A DNA stretch of 5,723 nt from JBJTIF01 sp046094825 (lineage in GTDB: Bacteria; Actinomycetota; UBA4738; HRBIN12), in assembly GCA_046094825.1 (NCBI GenBank), contig JBJTIF010000098.1, forward strand, positions 1 to 5,723, written 5' to 3'. Shown here piece after piece: positions 1 to 5,026 of the stretch (within the stretch, counting starts at the first letter, position 1; each line of letters begins with the position of its first letter). The position numbers were made by a program, and so were the translations under genes. The notes beneath the pieces are model-generated. The model was given only the letters and a program-made list of their open reading frames with translations. It was not told where the DNA came from and did not search any database.

Positions 1-40
1 GCCACCCGCGCCGGCACCCGGCCCCGCGGCTCCGCCGTCC
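1..40. repeat. 40-bp exact direct repeat, copy 1 (window edge)
   Basis: Bases 1-40 are identical to 595-634 in the same orientation. Similarity ends at base 41 (CGCGGG here against GTCCCG at 635). In the other copy this stretch encodes, on the minus strand, the Gly/Ala-rich linker of the cupredoxin lipoprotein. Here it has no matching gene context. Its place at the extreme edge, just before a 16-C homopolymer, suggests a misassembled or chimeric end rather than a biological duplication, though this cannot be proven from one sequence. Confidence 0.9.
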
Positions 41-210
41 CGCGGGCGCCCCCCCCCCCCCCCCGCGACCGCGCAGCCGTCCTCGCGGACGCCCGCGCCC
101 GCGTCGCGGCCGGCGCGCGCAAGCGTGAGGCCGCCGCCGCGGCGGCAAAGGGGAGCGACCTCGCTGCCTCCGAGGTCTACGCGGCGCTCGTCGCTGACGT
201 CACGCCGTAG
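1..210 (+). CDS. rsmI: Probable RsmI, 16S rRNA ribose 2'-O-methyltransferase, C-terminal fragment
   Basis: Only the last ~69 codons are inside the window; the frame is open from base 1 to the TAG at 208-210. The trustworthy part starts after the C run, at about base 65. It reads as a Pro-rich linker, then RDRAAVLADARARVAAG, ARKREAAAAAAKG and a final SEVYAALVADVTP. This Arg/Lys-Glu-Ala helix followed by a short [E/L]-V/L-Y helix resembles the small C-terminal helical domain of RsmI, which uses SAM to methylate the ribose of C1402 in 16S rRNA. GC-rich third positions support coding. The catalytic domain is not visible, so the name rests on this tail plus position: rsmI precedes metG in many actinobacteria. 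Bases 1-48 may not belong to the gene, because 1-40 copies part of the neighbouring cupredoxin gene and the C run could hide a frameshift. It converges with the cupredoxin gene, with 36 bp between the stops. Confidence 0.6.
   Translation, partial: ATRAGTRPRGSAVPRAPPPPPRDRAAVLADARARVAAGARKREAAAAAAKGSDLAASEVYAALVADVTP
49..64. repeat. 16-base C homopolymer
   Basis: An uninterrupted run of 16 C. In the rsmI frame it gives a short Pro stretch within APPPPPRD, which is plausible for the linker before the C-terminal domain. Runs this long are unstable in replication and error-prone in sequencing, so the true length and the reading frame upstream are uncertain. Confidence 0.9.
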
Positions 211-244
211 CGGGCGCCGCCGCGCGGGCTCGCCGGCCCGCCCG
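211..244. terminator. Possible bidirectional terminator hairpin between convergent genes
   Basis: The 36-bp gap between the rsmI and cupredoxin stops contains GCGGGC (224-229) and GCCCGC (236-241) separated by 6 nt. An alternative outer pairing is CGGGCG (211-216) with CGCCCG (239-244). No T tract follows on either strand, so it would be a U-less terminator, which is common in GC-rich actinobacteria. In such GC-rich DNA short stems also arise by chance. Confidence 0.3.
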
Positions 245-246
245 CG

Positions 247-702
247 TCAGCCGACGCGGAGGACGCCCGCCATGTCCGGATGGACGTGGCAGTGGAACGG
301 GTACGTCCCCGCCCCGAGGGCGGGGACCTCGTAGTCGGCGACCCCCTGGCCGACGTTCGCGCCGTCGAAGACGAGCTGCCCCGACGCGTCCTCGATCGTC
401 ACGTTGTGCGGCGCGCCGTCGCGGTTCTCGAACGCGATCGCGAAGGGTGCGCCCGCGGGCACCGCGAGGCACGTCGCGTCGAACGCGAGGCCCTCCGCGA
501 CGAGGGCGAGGACACCGTCCTCGTCGGCGCGACACGTGCCCCCCGCCGCCCGGTCGACCCCCGCCGCGCCGTGGTCCATGGCGCCGTGGTCCATGCCACC
601 CGCGCCGGCACCCGGCCCCGCGGCTCCGCCGTCCGTCCCGCCGCAGGCGACGGCGAGGGACGCGACGAGGAGGGGGACGATCGCCGCACGGATCGGGCGC
701 AT
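247..702 (-). CDS. Lipid-anchored type-1 copper protein (cupredoxin / plastocyanin-like)
   Basis: A 151-residue predicted exported blue-copper electron carrier. MRPIRAAIVP starts a lipoprotein signal peptide with a lipobox-like LAVAC, so Cys20 would be lipidated and the protein held outside the membrane. A flexible Gly/Ala linker follows, with a doubled MDHGA motif (residues 37-46) offering Met and His that could bind extra copper. The cupredoxin domain spans roughly 57-151. APHNV supplies His99, and YPFHCHVHPDMAG near the end supplies Cys138, His141 and Met144, the complete type-1 copper set in the C-x2-H-x2-M spacing found in many bacterial plastocyanin-like proteins. Cys57 and Cys78 could form a disulfide. 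The start at 702 is chosen because the signal peptide begins there; the frame stays open far upstream but only antisense to metG. The gene is not co-directional with its neighbours, so they say little about its partner. The electron donor and acceptor are unknown; a copper storage or resistance role is an alternative. Confidence 0.85.
   Translation of the reverse strand: MRPIRAAIVPLLVASLAVACGGTDGGAAGPGAGAGGMDHGAMDHGAAGVDRAAGGTCRADEDGVLALVAEGLAFDATCLAVPAGAPFAIAFENRDGAPHNVTIEDASGQLVFDGANVGQGVADYEVPALGAGTYPFHCHVHPDMAGVLRVG
566..595. repeat. Perfect tandem 15-bp repeat encoding the doubled MDHGA motif
   Basis: GCGCCGTGGTCCATG occurs twice head to tail (566-580 and 581-595). On the minus strand it encodes the repeated Met-Asp-His-Gly-Ala of the cupredoxin linker. 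Perfect nucleotide identity suggests a recent duplication of one unit, so copy number may vary among relatives. Confidence 0.85.
595..634. repeat. 40-bp exact direct repeat, copy 2 (inside the cupredoxin gene)
   Basis: Identical to bases 1-40. It begins at the last base of the tandem 15-bp repeat and continues into the Gly/Ala-rich linker codons of the cupredoxin gene. This copy sits in an intact reading frame and is taken as the genuine one. Confidence 0.9.
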
Positions 703-708
703 GCGACG

Positions 709-714
709 AGCGTA
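709..714 (-). promoter_or_regulatory. -10-like box TACGCT for the cupredoxin gene
   Basis: On the minus strand TACGCT fits TANNNT and ends 6 nt before the ATG at 702. Transcription would then start at or one base before the A of the ATG, giving a leaderless mRNA, and no Shine-Dalgarno is evident. No TTGACA-like -35 is found 17 bp upstream, so the call depends on the -10 and its spacing only. Confidence 0.35.
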
Positions 715-741
715 CCGACCGTGGCGCGGAGCCGCCCACCG

Positions 742-747
742 TAGGAT
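742..747 (+). promoter_or_regulatory. -10-like box TAGGAT (or ribosome-binding AGGA) for metG
   Basis: TAGGAT fits TANNNT and ends 9 nt before the metG ATG, which would leave a leader of only a few bases. The AGGA within it (743-746) lies 10 nt from the ATG and could instead be a Shine-Dalgarno. Both readings cannot hold for one transcript: if AGGA is the ribosome-binding site, the promoter must lie further up, inside the cupredoxin gene. No good -35 is seen. Confidence 0.35.
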
Positions 748-756
748 GGGCGCGCC

Positions 757-2292
757 ATGGGCCGCGACGTCTTCTACATCACGACGCCGATCTACTACCC
801 GAACGACGTGCCGCACATCGGGCACGCGTACACCGCGGTCTCGGTCGACGTCCTCGCGCGGTTCCATCGGCTCCGCGGCGAGGAGGTGTTCCACCTCACC
901 GGCACCGACGAGCACGGCCTGAAGCTCCAACGTGCGGCGGAGCGCGCCGGGATGACCCCGAAGGAGTGGGTCGACGGCATGGAGCCGAAGTGGCGAGAGG
1001 TCTGGCGGCGCCTCGACATCGCGAACGACGACTACATCCGCACGACGGAGTCCCGGCACGGCGCGGCGGTCCAGAAGCTCCTCCAGGCGGTGCGCGACAA
1101 CGGCCGCGACGACATCTACCTCGGCGCGTACGAGGGGCTCTACTGCGTCGCGTGCGAGGCGTACTACGTGGAGGGCGACCTGCGGGAGGGGAACTGCCCG
1201 ATCCACGACCGACCGGTCGAGCAGATGCGCGAGGAGAACTACTTCTTCCGGCTCTCCGCGTACCGGGACTGGCTCCTCGAGCGCTACGAGTCCGACCCGC
1301 ACGCGCTCCAGCCCGAGGCCCGCCGCAACGAGATCCTCTCCCTCCTGCGCGGCGGGCTCCAGGACTTCTCGATCTCGCGGGCGTCCTTCACGTGGGGCAT
1401 CCCGATCCCGTGGGACCCGAAGCACGTGACCTACGTCTGGTTCGACGCGCTCACGAACTACGCGACCGCTGCGGGCTACGCGGACGACCCGGATCGCTTC
1501 GCCCGGGTCTGGCCCGCGGACGTCCACATGATCGGCAAGGACATCGTCCGGTTCCACGCCGTCTACTGGCCCGCGATGCTGAAGGCCGCGGGCATCGAGC
1601 CCCCCCGACAGGTCTGGGCCCACGGGTTCCTCACCGTCGGCGGCCAGAAGATGAGCAAGACGAACGCGACCGGCATCCACCCGTTCGAGCTCCTCGACCA
1701 CTTCGGGGTGGACTCGTACCGCTACTACTTCCTCCGCGAGATCGCGTTCGGTCAGGACGGGAACTTCTCGTGGGAGTCGATGGTCGACCGGCACAACGCC
1801 GACCTCGCGAACGGACTCGGGAACCTCGCGAGCCGCGTCCTCGCGATGCTCGCCGCCTCCTTCGGTGGCGCGGTGCCCGAACCGGCGGACGGACCCGACG
1901 GCGGGCTCCCCGCGCGCGTCGCCGACGTCGCCGAGCGCTACGAGGCGCACCTCGGACGCGTCGAGCTCTCGCAGGCGATCGGTGCCGCGTGGGAGATCGT
2001 CGACCACGCGAACCGCTACCTCGTCGAGACCGCGCCGTGGAAGCTCGCGAAGGAGGGCGGCCACGACGCAGCGCTCCGCACGATCCTCTACACCTCGGCC
2101 GAGGCGCTCCGGGTCCTCGCGGTCCTCGCCTCCCCGGTGATGCCGCGCGCCGCCGCAGCGCTCTGGTCGCAGCTCGGGATCGCCGAGCCGCTCCCGGACC
2201 AGCGGCTCCCGGCGGCGGCGCGCTGGGGCGGCCTGCGACCCGGCACCGTGACGACGAAGGGCGAGGCCCTCTTCCCGCGGCTCGAGTCGTGA
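757..2292 (+). CDS. metG: Methionyl-tRNA synthetase
   Basis: Charges tRNA(Met) with methionine using ATP in the cytoplasm; essential for initiation and elongation. The 511 residues match the short actinobacterial type lacking the C-terminal EMAP/Trbp111-like dimerisation domain. The N-terminal Rossmann fold has FYITTPIYYPN, the HIGH motif exactly as HIGH (residues 20-23) and TGTDEHG (48-54). The inserted connective domain carries one zinc knuckle, Cys130-x2-Cys133 with Cys147-x2-His150. YVWFDALTNY (226-235) and IGKDIVRFHAVYWPA (259-273) are typical family blocks, and the KMSKS loop is KMSKT (298-302). The rest is the helical anticodon-binding domain. The start is chosen because MGRDVFYITTP places the N terminus at the usual distance from HIGH. 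It diverges from the cupredoxin gene, and its stop is overlapped by the tatD start, implying co-transcription. No key residue is missing. Confidence 0.98.
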   Translation: MGRDVFYITTPIYYPNDVPHIGHAYTAVSVDVLARFHRLRGEEVFHLTGTDEHGLKLQRAAERAGMTPKEWVDGMEPKWREVWRRLDIANDDYIRTTESRHGAAVQKLLQAVRDNGRDDIYLGAYEGLYCVACEAYYVEGDLREGNCPIHDRPVEQMREENYFFRLSAYRDWLLERYESDPHALQPEARRNEILSLLRGGLQDFSISRASFTWGIPIPWDPKHVTYVWFDALTNYATAAGYADDPDRFARVWPADVHMIGKDIVRFHAVYWPAMLKAAGIEPPRQVWAHGFLTVGGQKMSKTNATGIHPFELLDHFGVDSYRYYFLREIAFGQDGNFSWESMVDRHNADLANGLGNLASRVLAMLAASFGGAVPEPADGPDGGLPARVADVAERYEAHLGRVELSQAIGAAWEIVDHANRYLVETAPWKLAKEGGHDAALRTILYTSAEALRVLAVLASPVMPRAAAALWSQLGIAEPLPDQRLPAAARWGGLRPGTVTTKGEALFPRLES

Positions 2293-3059
2293 ACGACGAC
2301 GTCCGCGCCGTCGACACCCATTGCCACCTGTTCCTCCTCGACGACGCGGCGGCGGCCGTGGTCGACGCCCGCGACGCCGGGGTCGACCGCCTCGTGTGCG
2401 TCGGGATCGATCCGGCGACGAGCCGACGGAGCCTCGAGTACGCGGAGTCCTTCCCGGGCGTGTTCGCGACCGCGGGGCACCATCCGAACGAGGCGTCGTC
2501 GTTCGACGAGGAGGCCGGTCGCACGCTCGAGGAGCTCGCGGCCGACCCGCGGACCGTCGCGATCGGCGAGTGCGGTCTCGACTTCTTCCGCCTCGGATCG
2601 CCCGCGGAGGTCCAGGAGCGCGTGTTCCGCGTCCAGATCGCGATCGCCCGCGAGGCGGGCATCCCCCTCGTGATCCACGTGCGGGAGGCCTGGACGCGGC
2701 TGCTCCGGATCCTCGACGAGACGCGCGCCGAGCAGGTCGTCCTCCACTGCTTCAGCGGCGATGCGGCGATCGCCCGCGAGTGCGCCGAGCGGGGGTACTT
2801 CCTCTCCTTCGCGGCGAACGTGACGTACCCGAAGAACGGGCACCTCCGGGAGGCGGCGGTCGCCGCGCCGCTCGACCGGCTCCTCACGGAGACCGACAGC
2901 CCCTTCCTGTCCCCGCAGGACCGACGGGGGCGACCGAACGCCCCGCGGGCCGTCCTCGACGTCGCGGCCACGCTCGCGGCGTCCCGGGGCGAGGATCCGG
3001 GCGTGGTCCGCGCGGCGACCGCCGCGAACGCCTTCCGGGCCTTCCCCCGCCTCGGCTGA
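2289..3059 (+). CDS. tatD: TatD-family metal-dependent nuclease
   Basis: A 256-residue TIM-barrel amidohydrolase-fold protein; family members are 3'-5' exonucleases or DNases thought to act in DNA/RNA repair or turnover, and the name does not imply a role in Tat export. All expected metal ligands are visible: His11 and His13 in DTHCHL, Glu94 in IGECGLDFF, His130 in VIHVREA, His153 in LHCFSGD and Asp203 in TETDSPFLSP. GHHPNEA (63-69) takes the place of the more usual G-x-HPH. The start is GTG at 2289 because DTHCHL normally lies within ~10 residues of the N terminus and because GTGA overlaps the metG stop by 4 nt, favouring termination-reinitiation. No clear Shine-Dalgarno precedes it, consistent with coupling. 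The frame is open much further upstream, but only across and antisense to real genes. The physiological substrate cannot be told from sequence. Confidence 0.95.
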   Translation: MNDDVRAVDTHCHLFLLDDAAAAVVDARDAGVDRLVCVGIDPATSRRSLEYAESFPGVFATAGHHPNEASSFDEEAGRTLEELAADPRTVAIGECGLDFFRLGSPAEVQERVFRVQIAIAREAGIPLVIHVREAWTRLLRILDETRAEQVVLHCFSGDAAIARECAERGYFLSFAANVTYPKNGHLREAAVAAPLDRLLTETDSPFLSPQDRRGRPNAPRAVLDVAATLAASRGEDPGVVRAATAANAFRAFPRLG

Positions 3060-3073
3060 GCCGCACCGCCCCC

Positions 3074-3104
3074 GCGGTCCCGGCGTGTGCCTACCGGGGT
3101 CCGC
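3074..3104 (+). terminator. Candidate stem-loop terminator after tatD
   Basis: Fifteen bases past the tatD stop, GCGG-T-CCCGG (3074-3083) can pair with CCGGG-GT-CCGC (3094-3104): nine GC pairs with a small internal mismatch and a 10-nt loop. No T tract follows, so any termination would be U-independent. It overlaps the first unit of the GTGCC repeat array, so it could alternatively be part of that regulatory structure. Confidence 0.35.
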
Positions 3105-3170
3105 GCGTGCCCGGGAGATCGGGCGGTCGTGCCTGTCGGACCCTCGGATCGTGCCTGTGGGGGGTGTCCG
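3085..3170 (+). repeat. Four degenerate tandem units (20, 22, 22, 22 bp) each with GTGCC
   Basis: GTGCC begins at 3087, 3107, 3129 and 3151, i.e. every 20, 22 and 22 bases. The last two units share TCGTGCCTGT (3127-3136 and 3149-3158); the first two diverge (GTGTGCCTAC, GCGTGCCCGG). The spacing is close to two DNA turns, so a protein binding each unit would sit roughly on one face. The array ends 15 bp before the -35 hexamer of the downstream promoter, a suitable place for activator or repressor sites. It could also be a decaying minisatellite. No known regulator's consensus was recognised. Confidence 0.55.
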
Positions 3171-3173
3171 ACC

Positions 3174-3201
3174 CCTCCCGGGGGTTTGTGCGCCCGGGAG
3201 G
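3174..3201. promoter_or_regulatory. Perfect 9-bp inverted repeat overlapping the promoter
   Basis: CCTCCCGGG (3174-3182) and CCCGGGAGG (3193-3201) are exact reverse complements separated by 10 nt. The symmetry centre lies on the predicted -35 hexamer and the right arm fills part of the spacer. A dimeric repressor bound here would block RNA polymerase, so an operator is the preferred reading. If transcription from tatD reaches it, it could also act as a terminator hairpin; only three T's follow nearby (3204-3206). Confidence 0.45.
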
Positions 3202-3214
3202 CCTTTGCTAGGTT
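3186..3214 (+). promoter_or_regulatory. Extended -10 promoter for the Rpf-like gene
   Basis: TTGTGC (3186-3191) and TAGGTT (3209-3214) are separated by exactly 17 bp, and TGC precedes the -10 (3206-3208), the extended -10 feature. This is the best sigma70/HrdB-type promoter in the window. A start near 3221 would give a ~79-nt leader before the ATG at 3300. It implies that the cell-wall gene, and rsmA and ispE behind it, can be transcribed independently of metG-tatD. Confidence 0.6.
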
Positions 3215-3287
3215 CGGACGACGCCCGGGGGTCCCCGGACGCCTCCCCCGCGGATCGGACGACGGTCGCGTGCGGGCCGAGACGGAC

Positions 3288-3293
3288 GAAGGG
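3288..3293 (+). promoter_or_regulatory. Ribosome-binding site of the Rpf-like gene
   Basis: GAAGGG ends 6 nt before the ATG at 3300, a normal distance. It decides the start: the frame is open back to 3087 through the promoter region, but only this ATG is followed at once by a basic, membrane-anchored N terminus. Confidence 0.55.
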
Positions 3294-3299
3294 TCGCGG

Positions 3300-4157
3300 A
3301 TGACACCGAGCAGGCTCCGGCGGCTCCGCCGCCGACGTGCGATCGGCAACCTCTCGCTCCTGCTGTCCGGGGTCCTCGTCGCCCCGTTCGTCCTCGTCGC
3401 CCAGAAGTCCGTCGTGCTCGTCATCGAGGGCGAGCAGCGGCAGGTGACGACGTTCTCGGACAGCGTCGGCGAACTCCTCGCCGCGAGCCGGATCGTCATC
3501 CCGGCCGACGCGGTCGTGATCCCCTCGCCCTCGGCGGAGCTCGGCGACGGCGAGGTCGTCATCGTGGACCTCTTCCTGCCGCCCGGCGCGCCGGGGACGA
3601 TCGAGGCGGTCGCCGAGGCAGGGACGGAGAACTCGATGGTCATGGACCTCCTCGAGGCGCGGGAGCGCCAGGAGCGCATCGACCGCATCCAGCGGTCCCG
3701 GGCGAAGCGCGTCGCGATCGAGCGCGCGAAGCGTATCGCCGAACGCAAGGCCGCCGAAGAGGCCGCCCGCCGCGCCGCCGAGGAGGCCGCCCGCAAGGCC
3801 GCGGAGGAGGAGGCCGCGCGGCTCCGCGCGTCCTCGACGATCGAGGGATGCAACCAGGACTGGAAGACGAAGGCCGGCGCGGAGGCGCTCATCCGCTGCG
3901 CGGTCGAGCGATGGCCGGTTCCCGGAGGCGCGGAGCAGGCGCTCTCGGTCGCGCGGTGCGAATCCGGACTCTGGTACCGATCCGGTGCGGGATCGGGGTA
4001 TCTCGGCATCTACCAGCACAGCGCGTACTACTGGCCGGACCGCGCCGCGGCGTACGGCTTCGCCGGCTTCGACGCGTTGAACGGCCGCGCGAACATCATG
4101 GTCGCGATCCAGTACGCCCACGAGCACGGGTGGGGCGCCTGGAGCGGGTGCGCCTGA
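3300..4157 (+). CDS. RpfB-like cell-wall protein: membrane anchor, DUF348-like domain, coiled coil, lysozyme-like domain
   Basis: A 285-residue predicted exported cell-wall hydrolase at the place occupied by rpfB in Mycobacterium. Residues 1-13 are strongly basic (RLRRLRRRR), followed by a hydrophobic signal or anchor segment (about 15-34). Residues ~36-91 look like one DUF348 repeat: QKSVVLVIEGEQRQVTTF, then SVGELL and a valine-rich VVIVDLF. Residues ~115-178 form a highly charged helix of repeated EEAARRAA/EEAARKAAE blocks, probably a rigid spacer. Residues ~182-285 resemble a small lysozyme/transglycosylase or Rpf fold: ALSVARCESGLW places Glu221 as the likely catalytic acid, then GYLGIYQHSAYYW, and ANIMVAIQYAHEHGWGAW closes the domain. 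Cys184, 200, 220 and 284 may form disulfides. Canonical RpfB has three DUF348 repeats and a G5 domain; here there is one and no G5. The likely role is peptidoglycan cleavage during growth or resuscitation, inferred from fold and context. It overlaps rsmA by 10 nt. Confidence 0.8.
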   Translation: MTPSRLRRLRRRRAIGNLSLLLSGVLVAPFVLVAQKSVVLVIEGEQRQVTTFSDSVGELLAASRIVIPADAVVIPSPSAELGDGEVVIVDLFLPPGAPGTIEAVAEAGTENSMVMDLLEARERQERIDRIQRSRAKRVAIERAKRIAERKAAEEAARRAAEEAARKAAEEEAARLRASSTIEGCNQDWKTKAGAEALIRCAVERWPVPGGAEQALSVARCESGLWYRSGAGSGYLGIYQHSAYYWPDRAAAYGFAGFDALNGRANIMVAIQYAHEHGWGAWSGCA

Positions 4158-5026
4158 GCGGCGCCGCGCCGTCCGGCCGCCGCGCCATCCGCGACCTCGC
4201 CGACCGCCACGGCATCCGTCCGACGAAGGCGCTCGGACAGAACTTCCTCGTCGACCCGAACCTCGCGCGCGCGATCGCGGCGTCGGTCGGCGCGGCGCCG
4301 GGGGTCCGCGTCCTCGAGGTCGGCGCCGGCCTCGGATCGCTCACCGTCGCGCTCGCCGAGGCCGGCGCCGACGTCCTCGCGCTCGAGTTCGACCGGAACC
4401 TCATCCCCGCGCTCGGAGAGGTGCTCGCCGGGCTCCCCGAGGGGCGCGTCCGGCTGGAGGTCGGCGACGCGATGCGCGCGGACTGGGCGGCGCTCCTGGG
4501 CTCCGGGGACTGGCGCATGGCCTCGAACCTGCCGTACAACGTCGCGGTGCCGCTCGTCCTCGACCTGCTCGCGACGGCCCCCGGGATCTCTCGCTACGTC
4601 GTCATGGTCCAGCGCGAGGTCGCCGACCGGCTCGTCGCGGCGCCCGACGCGGACGCGTACGGGGCGGTCTCCGTGAAGGTCGCGTACCACGCCGACGCGT
4701 CGCTGCTCCGCGCGGTGCCACCGACCGTCTTCTGGCCCGAACCGAAGGTCGGGTCGGCGCTCGTCGCACTCACGCCGCATGCGCCGCGCGTGTCGACGCC
4801 GCGCGCGGCGCTCTTCCGCGTGGTCGATGAGGGCTTCGCCCAGCGGCGGAAGACGATGGGCAACGCCCTCCGCCGCCTCGGCCTCGACGCGGCGGACGCG
4901 ATCGCGACGCTCGCGGCCTGCGGCGTCGCGACCACCGCCCGCGCGGAGACGCTCGATGTCGCGGCGTTCTCGCGCATCGCGGACGCACTCCTCGCCCGCG
5001 GGGTCGACCTCGGGGACGCCGCGTGA
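4148..5026 (+). CDS. rsmA: 16S rRNA (adenine(1518)-N6/adenine(1519)-N6)-dimethyltransferase
   Basis: RsmA (KsgA) uses SAM to dimethylate two adjacent adenines in helix 45 of 16S rRNA late in 30S assembly; loss gives kasugamycin resistance in other bacteria. At 292 residues it is in the normal range. KALGQNFLVDPN (27-38) is the family N-terminal signature, VLEVGAGLGSLT (55-66) the SAM-binding motif I, LEFD (79-82) the acidic end of strand 2, GDAM (107-109 region) follows, and SNLPYNV (126-132) is the catalytic motif IV. MVQREVADRL (153-162), FWPEPKVGSALV (195-206) and FAQRRKTMGNAL (230-241) are also typical. The start is uncertain: GTG at 4148 is chosen, overlapping the upstream stop by 10 nt, with GGAG only 3 nt ahead. 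GTG at 4130 or a rare CTG at 4154 (9 nt from the GGAG) are possible. The start inside the preceding gene indicates coupling in an Rpf-like - rsmA - ispE operon. Confidence 0.97.
   Translation: MRLSGAAPSGRRAIRDLADRHGIRPTKALGQNFLVDPNLARAIAASVGAAPGVRVLEVGAGLGSLTVALAEAGADVLALEFDRNLIPALGEVLAGLPEGRVRLEVGDAMRADWAALLGSGDWRMASNLPYNVAVPLVLDLLATAPGISRYVVMVQREVADRLVAAPDADAYGAVSVKVAYHADASLLRAVPPTVFWPEPKVGSALVALTPHAPRVSTPRAALFRVVDEGFAQRRKTMGNALRRLGLDAADAIATLAACGVATTARAETLDVAAFSRIADALLARGVDLGDAA

Noticed and set aside
703..2064. Upstream extension of the cupredoxin frame to a 605-residue protein
   Set aside because: It runs antisense to metG. A clear lipoprotein signal peptide begins at the ATG at 702, which would be buried if the extension were real.
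447..2288. Upstream extension of the tatD frame as an 870-residue protein
   Set aside because: The extension overlaps metG and the cupredoxin gene out of frame, is Arg/Pro-rich, and the DTHCHL motif needs to be near the N terminus. The GTG at 2289 is the sound start.
3225..3238. Palindrome CCGGGG-GT-CCCCGG just after the promoter
   Set aside because: The two-base centre is too short for an RNA hairpin, and such short GC palindromes are expected by chance in this composition.
3087..3299. Extended N terminus of the Rpf-like gene from ATG 3087
   Set aside because: It would read through the terminator candidate, repeat array, dyad and promoter, and would place 71 unstructured residues before the signal segment. 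ATG 3300 has its own ribosome-binding site.
3215..3299. c-di-AMP (ydaO-type) riboswitch in the leader of the Rpf-like gene
   Set aside because: Such riboswitches precede some actinobacterial rpf genes, but the leader from the predicted start is only ~79 nt and I could not find the pseudosymmetric conserved core.
1631..4127. Very long minus-strand open frames (792 and 679 codons) opposite metG, tatD and the Rpf-like gene
   Set aside because: In GC-rich genes stops are rare on the opposite strand. These frames are low-complexity Arg/Ser/Pro/Ala translations without recognisable domains and lie antisense to well-identified genes.
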